Part shown: one piece after another, positions 25,001 through 37,000 of the stretch
Layout of the letters: each line of letters begins with the position of its first letter
Numbering within the stretch: the stretch's first letter is position 1
Assembly: GCF_008831285.2 (NCBI RefSeq)
Contig: NC_045147.1
Coordinates: forward strand, 1,944,001-2,008,000
Direction of reading: 5' to 3'
Source of the DNA: Nymphaea colorata
Taxonomy: Eukaryota; Streptophyta; Magnoliopsida; Nymphaeales; Nymphaeaceae
Length of the DNA: 64,000 nt
Notes under the pieces: generated by a model
What the model was told of the DNA's origin: nothing
Databases searched by the model: none
What the model saw: the letters and a program-made list of their open reading frames with translations, nothing else
Program-made: the position numbers and the translations under genes

Positions 25001-28000
25001 ATACAGTGCGTAGGTTGGCTCGGCCGATGCACATTACGATACGCCTTTTACAACATTGATGTATATGCTATTCTGCTTTAAGATATTCCTCAATGATTCC
25101 TTAACTAAGATTTGCTGATTTTAGTGTAAAATTTGTCAACATGTTTGCAGTTTTTATTTCATTTTTACCTTTTAGTCTTTCTGACAAATGTCTCATATTT
25201 GACATTTTCAACCGTATTAAGCAATGCCTGTCCTATCATTAGAGATGACCAGGTTCTCTTTCTTAAATAGTACTATTTAATGAATGTCACTCATTTGGTT
25301 TTTTTTTCATGCCTTAGTAAGTAGATTTCTGGAGTAATTGGGTCAAATTTTTGAAATTCAAACGGTTTGGTTAAAGATAATTGAAGAAGAAAAGTTCTTT
25401 TAGCTATTAAGCATGCCTGAACTTCGTACCTTTTCTGGGTTTTGTATCTTCTGAGTATATTAGCTCAGTTACTCTTTTTAAAGTAATTTGTTTTTAATGC
25501 TTTGCCATAGCAACAGCTAATGTTGTGGTGCTATTTTCCAGGTAGACGTGGTGCCTACTTTGGCTCTGTTATTAGGTGTACCTATTCCACAAAATAATGT
25601 TGGAATCTTGATTGCCGATATGTTTAACTCTTTGACAGGTTTCCTTCTGACTTTATAGTTGCTTGGTTTAGAATTTACATGTTTCAACTCAGGTTTGTTT
25701 TCTTCATAATTTGAATTGTCAGTTTCATGTTCTTTTCCTCTCTTGAGGTTTATGTATTGCATCCTTTTCTTTTTTGATTCCTGGCCTTGAGTAAAATTTT
25801 TCCATAAATAGTATGTTTAATTGGGCTCTGCTGCCAACCTTATTTGCCATTTATGGCTTTCATTCCTACCACCACACTGTGTGCCATACATTTCCAACAC
25901 CTATGTTGCTTTGGCACTTCTGTATGGTTGTCAGTTGTCTGCATGGAAGACTTTTGGAAAACATCACTTCCAAAAGTGTTATAAGTCACTCATTTTTTAA
26001 CTTGGAATGCATGCAAAACATGGACTTTCAGGGTGTTTGGTTTTTGAAAGAAGTAGCTTTCTGGGAGCTGTCTGTTCCTGCAAGTAGTAGGTTTCTATAA
26101 AGTTTCTTGCAAATCCTGGATTCATGGGCAGGTTGTTTTTGATTTCCACCTATCAAAAAGATGTTCCTAACTTTCTGTGCATGTCCACATGCTAAACACG
26201 AAGAAAAAGGGTATTTTCAAAACACACCTAAAGATTTACAATAATAAAAATTGGCCTATTTGTTAGATATTGTTAGAAACAGGCCTGGTTGTCCACTGTT
26301 AATTAAAGATAACATCTCTTCAAACCATTGGTTATCAATAACTTAGATTGGATTAATGAGATAAACCATGTGAAAACATAAATGTGTTTCTAGTAATATT
26401 GAAAAAATCATTGCATATTTTGTTATTGCTACTTTTTAGGTCTGGCTTTGAAAACTCCCCTCCACCCAGATACACCCATGCAGAAAAAAGCAATGTTGTA
26501 AAAAAGCGTATCATAAGCCGTATTGGTCAGGCCAATAGATATGTCATATCGTAAAGTATTGTAATATATCATATGCGTATCGTAAATTTATTTTTTTAAT
26601 TAAAAAAATAGGAAAAATAGAAAAAATAGAGAAAAATCAGATAAATCAAGAAAAATAAAAATTATGTTTTTTAATGAAAAAGCATGTCATACATAATGGC
26701 AGGCTTATTATAGGTATGAAGTTACTTCACAAACATTAATAAGTGGTCATAATATCATATAGCAACACAACATGAACTAAGACATCAAGAAATATAATTT
26801 ATAAGATGATCTACATAATAACTCATAAGTAAGTCATAAGATCCATAAGACATCAAAAACCAAGTTTTACGTGCACTATACATCACATCACAAGACAAAA
26901 TTGTTCAATGTTAATGCAAATAACAAATGAAAACAGCTTCGTTTTATCATCTCATTGTCATTTCATCTTTCGTAGAATATATAAACCCCCTTTATCTAAA
27001 CAAGAATCAATCATCCATGCATAAATCTGTCCTCAATTGACGATTTCATGGTGAAACTGATTATTCCTTTTGAAAATTGCCACAATCTGCCCCTTCTTCA
27101 ACTGTTAGATATGTTCAAAAATGAAGAGAGGCAAATTTTAAAAATTAGTATGAAAAAGGGTGGTTTTAACCCCATATTTTTCAAAATAGACATGTATCGT
27201 GTCATACGGGGTGTATCCCCTTGTATCGTACAATACAGACTATGTATCGCATGATATATGAAATACACATGTGATACACCACCTGTTTGCCATACAGGTG
27301 ATGTATCGTATCGTAAATTTAAAACGATATGATACATATCGTACGATACGGTCCCGTTCGTAAGATACATACAACACTGGAAAAAAAAACCTTTTATCTG
27401 CAGCTAGAAATGGTGCTTGTCTTACCTTCCCATCCTATCCCTCTAGTCTTAGGTCTCAACTTCATAACAAAGAGTGGGCTTGCGCTTGTTTTCTTCTACT
27501 TTGTCTCCAATTTTATTGGATTCCAATAAGGGTAGCAAGGGATCTTCTTAGAACTATCTCTCGCTCTCTCTTGTTTGCACACGTGTGTTGGAAGCTCTTC
27601 TCTCTTTGTTTGGCAGCCTAGCTCCACTTTATTTCTGGTGTGTTCTCTTACTTTTTTGAGTTTTTTTTTTTAGTGGAGGACAATTAAGACCTCTTTCTTG
27701 GACCATTCCTTGAGCTTTCTCCTATCGAGTATCAACTATGTGACATGGGCTTCCATTATGAAGCAACACATAGGAGGTAAAGGTTTTCAGGGATTCATTG
27801 ATGATTTTCAAAATGAGCCAAACTAATCCTAACCAAGATCTTAGGTGGAAAGGCCAAAGAATCATAATAAATAGAACAGAGAATGCAGTTAAGGAATATA
27901 AAAATAAATGGAAAGAAAAATTGGCCATTACAAGTAGAGGTGGGCATTGGGCCCAGGTTTAGGCGCGAAAAAATCGGCCCTGGCCGGCCCGATAATGTAT

Positions 28001-31000
28001 TGGGCCGGTCTGGGTTGCCCGATAAATTTTTAATAATTAATAATATATATATTATTAAAAATGTATTTTATATTAAAAAATGTTTATTTTATATTTAAAA
28101 AGATATTTTTTATTTTAATCGGGCCGGGCCCAGGCTAAGGTTTTGGGCATCCGGCCAGGCCCGGGCTCGGGTTTTGGGCATGCCCAGGCCTAATTACAAG
28201 TGTTGGGAGGAGTATTTATAAGTTTGGGGTAATAGATTGCAATATTTATTAGTTGGTAATGTTCTTTAATCTTTTCGTAAATCTAATTGTTTTGCTAATC
28301 TTTATTTAACTAGATATTAGGGTTAGTGAATGACGATTTTCTGATTTCTCTCATCCAACCTCAACATGGTATCATAGCTGGCTCATCCCTTAGGCCATCT
28401 GATGCCATCTTCACTCGAAAATTGGAATATGCTGGGTTCTTCATTGAACATGATCATCTTCAATATCAGCAGGCATCAGGTAGCCCTAATTCTAAATCTC
28501 TGCTCTGCTGAATTAAACAAAGGGCTTGGCTATGTGAGATCAAGCCTTTACTCAGAGATTCTCTTCTTTTGTGGTTGATCTAAGTTATATTGGTAGAGAT
28601 TTTCATCTATATCATTGTTCTTTACAATTGGAAGGTCAAAAATTGTATGTAGTTCTAACTTTATCCCAAAAAAACTTTCTGTAACTGTCCCGGTACTTGA
28701 AGCTATTTGAGTCTGTTAGAATATATTGTAATGGAGAACCGGGTCCATATCTGGACCCGGTCCTTTGGGGCACGGATATCGAGGCGGGCTCGGTACCCTA
28801 GGCGGCACTCTTTCTCTCCCTCCTATATAGTCTTCACTTACATGTTGTAGAAACACAAACAAGAAGAGGAAGAGAAACAACGATCACGATGTAACGTGGA
28901 AAACCCTCAACAAGAGGGAAAAAACCACGAATGAGGAGGAGCCGGTGCCCACTAGCTTCCAGACTCTCTCTCTCCTTAGTCTTTCATTCACACAATAAGG
29001 ATTAGGGTTACACGACTTAAATAATGCCCAACAAGGGCTACAAGTTGGATCGGATACGGACCCGGTCCCGAGACCCATCTAACATACTTCAACACTCCCC
29101 CTCAAGTTGCGCATACATATCAAACATGCCCAACTTGGATACATTTCTCTCAAATGAGGTCGAAGATAAAGCCTTCGTCAGAACATCAGCCGTTTGGTCT
29201 TCAGATCTCATGTAAGGAAGTACAAGTTCTTTAGCATCAATTCTCTCTCGAATGAAATGCCGATCAATCTCAACATGCTTTGTTCTGTCATGAAGCACAG
29301 GGTTGTTGGCCAAGTTAATTGCAGACTTGTTATCGCAATACATCTTCATTGGTTCTTCAACCTTTATACCAATATCAGTCAACAATACTTTCAGCCACAA
29401 AAGCTCGGAAACTCCCATGGCAACAGCTCTGTATTCTGCTTCAGCACTGGAACGCGAACAAACATCTTGCCTTTTACTTCTCCACACTATGAGATTCCCT
29501 CCCAAATAAATACAATAGCTAGAGGTGGACCTCCTTGTTAAAATATAAATCCTTCACCAGCACGTTGAAGAGGAGTCTCTTAGGATTCCACCTCCTTGTA
29601 GAATGTGTTAAGATATTTAATGTCCTTGTAACATGTGAAGAGTCTCCTAGGATTCTATGTTGTAGTTAATATCCTTGTTATATGGGAAGTCTCCTAGGAT
29701 TCTATGTTGTAGTTAATATCCTTGTAATATGTGAAGTCTCTTAGGTTTCTATGATGTAATTAATGTCATTGGAGCTTGTGAAATCTCCTAGGATTCTACG
29801 ATTGGAGACTCTTAAAATTCTGGAAATGGGATTATAAATAGAGGCCGTGCAAACCATTTTGGCTACGGCTTCTTCTCCTCAGTTTCTTCTTGTTTTCATT
29901 CTCTCTCTCCCTCTCTCTCTCTCTCCCTCTCTCTCTCTCTATCTCTATCTTCCTGCGTGAGTGCTGTTTTCTGGTTACAGATATTGGTGCTAGATTTCTA
30001 TCATGGTATCAGAGCGCCAGGTTACGTTATCTCTACCAAACGAAATGCCCAAACAGGTCTGATCTGGTTAGAACTCTTTTCTCATCTTGTCTCTATTCTG
30101 AATTTACTTTTTTCTTGCGCAATTCTTGTTCCTTTTTCTTCTTGCTTACCCAAGGACACATCTTGTTATATCGTGTCTTCTTTCCCTCTCATCTTCTACC
30201 TATATACCATTCCTTTCTGCTGTCATGGAAAACCTTTCGCATTCTAGCATGTCCTCAAGTTTTCTTCCTCACCTTATTACCGAAAAACTCAATCATGAGA
30301 GTTATCTGATCTGGAAAAGGCAAATCATGCCTTTCATAAGAAGTCAAGGCCTCTTTGGACATCTCGATGGTTCAACAAAGGCTCCACCAATATCCGTCTT
30401 ACAGGAAATAAAAAATGACGCAGGAGAAGTTATTGCTGTTCATGAAGACAACAATCCTGAACATGCCATGTGGATGAGACGTGATCAAAGTCTGGTTGCG
30501 TATATTTTGTCAACTTTATCTCAACAAGTGTTACTTTCAGTTTCTGATGATTGTACTGCAGAAGAATTATGGGAAACCCTTGCTGATACCTTTTCCCAAA
30601 TATCAGAAGCTCGGATTATGTACTTAAAGAAAGAATTTCAGAATTTGAGCAAAGGTTCAACGTCTATCATGGATTATTTGGGGCGTATTAAGACCGTCGC
30701 AGACCAACTTGCTGCCTCAGGGAATAACATTTCTGATAAGGAAAAGGTGCAGCAAACCTTGAATGGACTTGGGCATGATTATCATGCTTTTATTACAGCT
30801 CTTGAGGTCCTTCCTGTTCTGCCTTCCTTCAACGAACTACAAGGTAAACTTTTCCAACATGAAATGAATATGAAAAGAGTCATTGAAAGGACTGATCAAG
30901 GGAACTCCCAAAATGTGTTGGCTATGAATGTAAAGTTTGGTAAGAGCCATGGGAACTCCAACCATGGTGGTCGTGGCATTCTACCAACACCACATAACCA

Positions 31001-34000
31001 AGGTATGTCTCCTTTGGATACTTCAAGAAAAATACCAATTTGTTTTCAGTGCAACAAGAAAGGACACATGAAGGCACAATATTGGTTTAATCCTCAAAAT
31101 AAAAACAAAGGGGTAAGACATAATTATAAACAAGGAGGACAAAGTTCTAAATCCACCGCTGAAGATATGCAACAGCTATTGATGACCGCATTCTCAAAGA
31201 TGACTATAAAGCAAAATGAGCAGGGAGAATGGTTCTTGGATTCAGGTGCAGCTACCCATGTGACAGGAAATGCAGGTAAATTGACTAACTTATCCCCTCA
31301 TTACGGTAGAAGTTGCATTATAACAGGTGATGAAAAATCTCATCCTATTACACATATTGGAAATGCACATATTCCATTGTCATCCTCGTCTCTATCACTG
31401 TCTAATGTTGTTCTTGCTCCCAATATCAAAAAGAACATCATATCCATTTCTAAACTCATTGATGATACAAGCTCTTCTGTTGAATTCACACCTTCTTCTG
31501 TCTATGTCAAGGACCTCCAAACGAAGAAAATGTTCGCTAGAGGGGAGCGTCAAGGGAATATGTACGTCCTCAAGGAATGTCTACCCAAGGATTCATCCAC
31601 TTTTGATATAGGATTGAAGACATTTTCTCTTTCTCATAATGCGTCATCAGTGCCAAGTTCTTGCCATTTTCAATCAAAAGTAAGGGGCCCTAACCAATTT
31701 TTGGAGTCTGATTTGTGGCATAGTCGGCTAGGACACTGTGGTCGACATTTCATTGAAAAACTTGTCACAGATAGTCTCATTCCAAGATCAAGTTTACCTC
31801 TTACTTCAAGTGTCAAAAAATGTTCAAGTTGTGGACTTTGTAAGAGTCATGTTTTACCTTTCCATAATATAAATCAAAGGGCTTCCAAACCTTTTGAAAC
31901 TATTTTTTCTGATGTATGGGGGCCAGCCCTTATTGATTCCATGTCTGGGTCAAGATATTATGTCTTATTCATTGACTCTTACTCACGTTTCACCTGGATT
32001 TACTTCATGAAACACAAATCAGAAGTACCTCACATATTTCGAAACTTCTATGCCATGATTCAAACTAAATTTTCATCCAATGTGGTGCATTTTCAATGTG
32101 ATGGAGGGGGAGAATATTCCTCGCTTGATTTTATTGAATTTCTACGTGAAAAAGGGATAACTAGACAAATTTCCTGCCCTTACACACCACAACAAAATGG
32201 TGTAGTTGAGCGGAAACATCGACATATAGTTGAAAGCGCCATGAGCATGATGCATGATACTAATGTGCCCATTTCCTTGTGGACTGAAGCCTTCCATACT
32301 GCTGTATACATAATAAATTGTTTGCCTATGACACTCTTGATGTCTAAATCGCCATATTTTACACTCTTAGGCAAACAACCTGATTATAAGAACTTGAAGG
32401 TTTTTGGTTGTGTATGCTATGTTCACGTTGATGCTGCCTTGAGGAACAAGTTTCAAGACAAAGCTATTCAATGTAGATTCGTTGGATATGCTGATGAATA
32501 TAAAGGTTTTCGATGCTATGATCCAACAACTAAACGTATCAAAACTTCAAGAAATGTCATTTTTGATGAACATAGTTTTGATAATACAAATGAAATGCCT
32601 ATGACCATTGAATCGTATGATCCCTGGACCAGTACACAGTTATTCAATGCAGATCCTGTTGTAGAAAATGATGTGCCTCAAAGTGAAGATTCAGAGAGAG
32701 CAATACAACCGTCGGATATGGCTCAAAGTAAAAATCAAGAAGATCCAACACAGTCATCAAGTCATCACGAAAACAATAATGAAGAACAGAGCAACGATGC
32801 ACATCGGTATTCGGGTCTTATCTACAGTCGACGACTAAGGGACAGAGATGCTCACAGTGAAGAAGACAACATGCCCCACCTTAGAAGATCCCAACGCATT
32901 CGTCATCCCATTCACAGGTGGGTTAGCTATGATTCTTTATCACTTGATTTTCAGTTATTCATGGCAAAAGTTGGCAAGGAGGAAGAACCTACTTCATTTG
33001 ATCAAGCATCAAAATCACATCATTGGAGAAAGGCTATGAAAGAAGAAATGGATGCCTTGCATGAATGTGGAACATGAGAGATCGTTCCGAGGCCACACGA
33101 AAAGAACGTAGTGGGCTCCAAATGGGTATACAAAATTAAATACAAACCTGACGGCAGCATAGAAAGACACAAAGCAAGGTTAGTAGCAAAAGGGTTTACA
33201 CAACAATATGGAGAAGATTATGATGAGACATTCAGCCCTGTGATCAAAATGAGAACAATTCGCGTGATTATATCATTGGCAGTTGAATATGGATGGAGAC
33301 TACATCAAATGGACGTGAAGAATGCTTTTCTTCATGGTGATTTAAGGGAGGAAGTATATATGGAACAACCTCCAGGATACACGAAAGGAGACTCTCATGC
33401 ATGGGTTTGCAAACTAAGAAAATCTATTTATGGACTTAAACAGGCCTCACGTTCGTGGTTTGACAGTTTCTCTTGCAAGATTCAAGAATGTGGTTTTCGG
33501 AGATGTCCTCTAGATCACTCTCTTTTCATTTATCGAAAGGAAAACATATTTACTTTACTTCTTATATATGTTGATGATATTGTTATCACAGGCAATTCAG
33601 AAAAACACATAGAAGAAGCTAAAGTTTTGATGATGCAAAACTTCAAAATGAAAGAGCTTGGTGATTTACGATTCTTTCTTGGAGTGGAGATTGATAGGCA
33701 CAATAATCGCCTCACATTGACACAACAGAAATACACGTTGAATCTGCTGAAAAAGTCAGGTATGTCTGATTGTAAGCCTGTTGGAACTCCTAGTGTTCTA
33801 AATCAAAGACTAAGTGCTCAAGATGGGGAGTTATATGAAGACCCTACACAATATCGAAGTATTGTTAGGGCACTTCAATATCTTACATTTACTAGACCAG
33901 ATATTATATATGCTGTGAATCAAGTATCTCAATTTATGCATGCACCTAAAGATACTCACATGGATGCTGTCAAAAGAATATTAAGATATCTTAAAGGGAC

Positions 34001-37000
34001 AGCAGGAGATGGCTTAGTTTATGGTAAGAGTGAAAATATAACTACTAGACATCAACTTATGACATTCACAGATGCAGATTGGGCTGGAGATCCCGATCAA
34101 AGAAAGTCCATTTCTGGTTTTTGTATTTTCATTGGACGTAATCTTGTGTCTTGGAGTTGTCGAAAGCAAAAGGCAGTAGCAAGATCCAGCACTGAAGCTG
34201 AATACAGATGCATGGCTGCAGGTACTGCCGAAGTTACATGGGTTAGACATTTGCTAGAAGACATTGGAGAAAAGATTAAAACATCAATGTTAATGTGCGA
34301 TAATCAAAGCGCTATTAACATTGCCTTTAATCCCGTACAACATGGTCGAACAAAGCACATTGAGATTGATCAACACTTTGTTAGACAAAAGGTGGAAGAC
34401 AAGGAGATTCAGCCTATTTATGTTCGTACAGATGAACAAGTTGCAGACTTATTTACAAAAGGATTAACAAAGGAACGATTCTGGTTTCTAAAAGGCAAGT
34501 TGTACATGGTGCAAAACCATGCACAACTTGAGGGAGGGTGTTAAAATATAAATCCTTCACCAGCACGTTGAAGAGGAGTCTCTTAGGATTCCACCTCCTT
34601 GTAGAATGTGTTAAGATATTTAATGTCCTTGTAACATGTGAAGAGTCTCCTAGGATTCTATGTTGTAGTTAATATCCTTGTTATATGGGAAGTCTCTTAG
34701 GATTCTATGTTGTAGTTAATATCCTTGTAATATGTGAAGTCTCTTAGGTTTCTATGATGTAATTAATGTCCTTGGAGCTTGTGAAATCTCCTAGGATTCT
34801 ACGATTGGAGACTCTTAGAATTCTGGAAATGAGATTATAAATAGAGGCCGTGCAAACCATTTTGGCTACGGCTTCTTCTCCTCAGTTTCTTCTTGTTTTC
34901 ATTCTCTCTCTCCCTCTCTCTCTCTCTATCTCTATCTTCCTGCGTGAGTGCTGTTTTCTGGTTACAGATATTGGTGCTAGATTTCTATCACTCCTAGTGT
35001 CAATACAGCCTGCCCAGTCTGCATCTGAATAACCTTCAATCCCAAGAGTGTCTTGCTTGACATATAAGAGACCTTTGCCAGGATTCCTCTTCAAGTAGCA
35101 CAAGATCCTGTCAACAGCCTTCAAGTGGGCATCCGTGGGAGCATGCATGAACTGGCTCATCACATTCACAGCAAAGGTAATATCAGGTCTAGTGAGAGTA
35201 AGATAAATTAACTTCCCTACAAGACATTGATATCTTCTTTTTGCCTCTTCACAGAGTGGCTCCCCGTCTCTAAGACTTAGCTTATGGCCAGCATCTAGAG
35301 GAGTAGAAGCTGGTCTACACCCTAGTTTCCCAGTCTCCTTTAACAAATCTAGAGTGTACTTCCGTTGATTTAGCACAAGGCTAGTCCCAGACCTAGCAAT
35401 TTCTATGCCAAGGAAGTATTTCAACTTACCAAGGTCCTTAAGATCAAACTCGATCGCCAACAGTTTCTTTAACTTCATTATTTCATCTTCATCATCACCT
35501 GTGACAATCATATCATCAACATATACCAACAGAATAGTAACCTTTTGCTTATTTCTCTTCACAAAAAGTGTATGATCTCCATTCCCTTGATGGTATCCAC
35601 ATTGTCTCATGACAAGTCTGAGTCGTTCAAACCACGCTCGAGGAGATTGCTTGAGCCCATATAAAGCTTTCCTTAGCTTGCAACATTTTCCAGGTTCCTC
35701 ATATCCTGGAGGCATACACATATATACTTCCTCTTCAAGGTCTCCATTGAGAAATGCGTTCTTGACATCAAGTTGGTACATCTTCCACTCCTTCATCACA
35801 GCTAAAGAGATAATGACTCTGACCGTCTTCATCTTCGCAACAGGAGCAAAGGTCTCCAAATAATTAATCTCATATTTCTGACTAAGCCCCTTGGCCACAA
35901 GACGAGCTTTGTATCTTTCAACACTCCCATCTGGTTTGTACTTGATGGTGTAGACCTACTTAGATCCAACCAAGTGAGCCGCCTCAGGAATCTTTACAAC
36001 TTCCCATGTCATGTTTCTTCGCAAGGCTTCCATCTCTTCTTGCATTGCATAGGTCCACTTAGGATCACTCTGAGCCTCAACAACATTCCTGGGAATCATA
36101 GTCAAAAAAAGAGAAGATACAAAGCATTTGTAGTCCTTGCTCAGTCTAGAATATGAAACAAAGTTACCAATAGGATGTTGAGTACATGACCTGACACCCT
36201 TTCGCAGGGCGATGGGAAGCTCTTCACTAGCAGCAACAGTCTGAATCTCTTCTTCAACAGGTTGCTTCTGCGCACGACTTGGGTCATCCAGGGAAGGACT
36301 AATTGGATTGGGATTAGAATTCTCACCACCTGTCATCTCATCTGTACAAACTCTTCGCCTAGAGTAAACTTGCCCAAATAAACGATTGCACTTCTCTTTT
36401 GCCTCAGTGGAACACTCTCCATTTTTCTCCTGTTCATGCACCTCACTAGATGGACCATTTTTCTCTTGTTCATGCACCTCACTAGATGGACCAAAGGAGT
36501 CACGCCTGTAGTCCAAAAAATCTGTAAACTGAATTTCCTGACTCGGAGAATACTCTTCCCGTGACATAGAGTACTCCCCCTGAAGAGGATTCTCACCAAA
36601 ATAGGAAACATGTTCAAGGAAAGTGACATCTTTGGTAACATAGGCCCGACCAGTGGAAGGGTCTCGACACTTGTACCCTTTTTGAGTGGGAGAATACCCT
36701 AAAAAAATGCCCTTAATAGATCTTGGATCAAGCTTTTTAATGTGAGGACTATGGTTGTGAATAAAGCAAACACAACCAAAAACTCTGAGTGGAAGAGAGA
36801 AAGGTTCACGAGTCCCCGGTAACAGAGAGTGAGGCGTCTTCCCATTCAACACACGACTAGGCAACCGGTTTATAAGATACGCACTGGTCAGCACAGCATC
36901 CCCCCAATACTTTTTTGGAACATGACGTTGAAAAAGAAGAGCCCGAGTCATATTCAATAACTGACGATTTTTTCGTTCAGCAACTCCATTTTGAGGAGGG

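Larger units (their letters stand above)
20907..25541 (+). other. PIGG intron 10, 4.6 kb with nested repeats
   Basis: Holds a hAT-like MITE (21033-21503) and a larger hAT-like element (21752-25058) interrupted by a probable solo Gypsy LTR (22042-24662). The remaining 25059-25541 is plain intron. Confidence 0.8.
29536..34990 (+). mobile_element. Copia element A (innermost, youngest)
   Basis: LTRs 29536-30003 and 34539-34990, PBS TGGTATCAGAGC at 30004-30015, polypurine tract CTTGAGGGAGGG before the 3' LTR, perfect TSD CTCCT (29531-29535 and 34991-34995). Inserted in the RNase H region of element B. A single gag-pol frame 30225-34544 is broken only by one in-frame stop at 33075. By hand the LTRs show about four substitutions and a 16-bp indel in a CT tract. 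Confidence 0.96.

Noticed and set aside
30004-30015. Possible tRNA-derived sequence
   Set aside because: TGGTATCAGAGC is only the primer-binding site of a Copia element, not a tRNA gene; the same applies to 38969, 39391, 56590 and 62092.
29890-30224. Upstream extension of the Copia A frame
   Set aside because: The frame is open upstream but has no ATG before 30225 and lies partly in the LTR.
34882-34995. Apparent C-terminal extension of the Copia B RT frame
   Set aside because: This part of the open frame is the 3' LTR of element A read backwards, an artefact of insertion.
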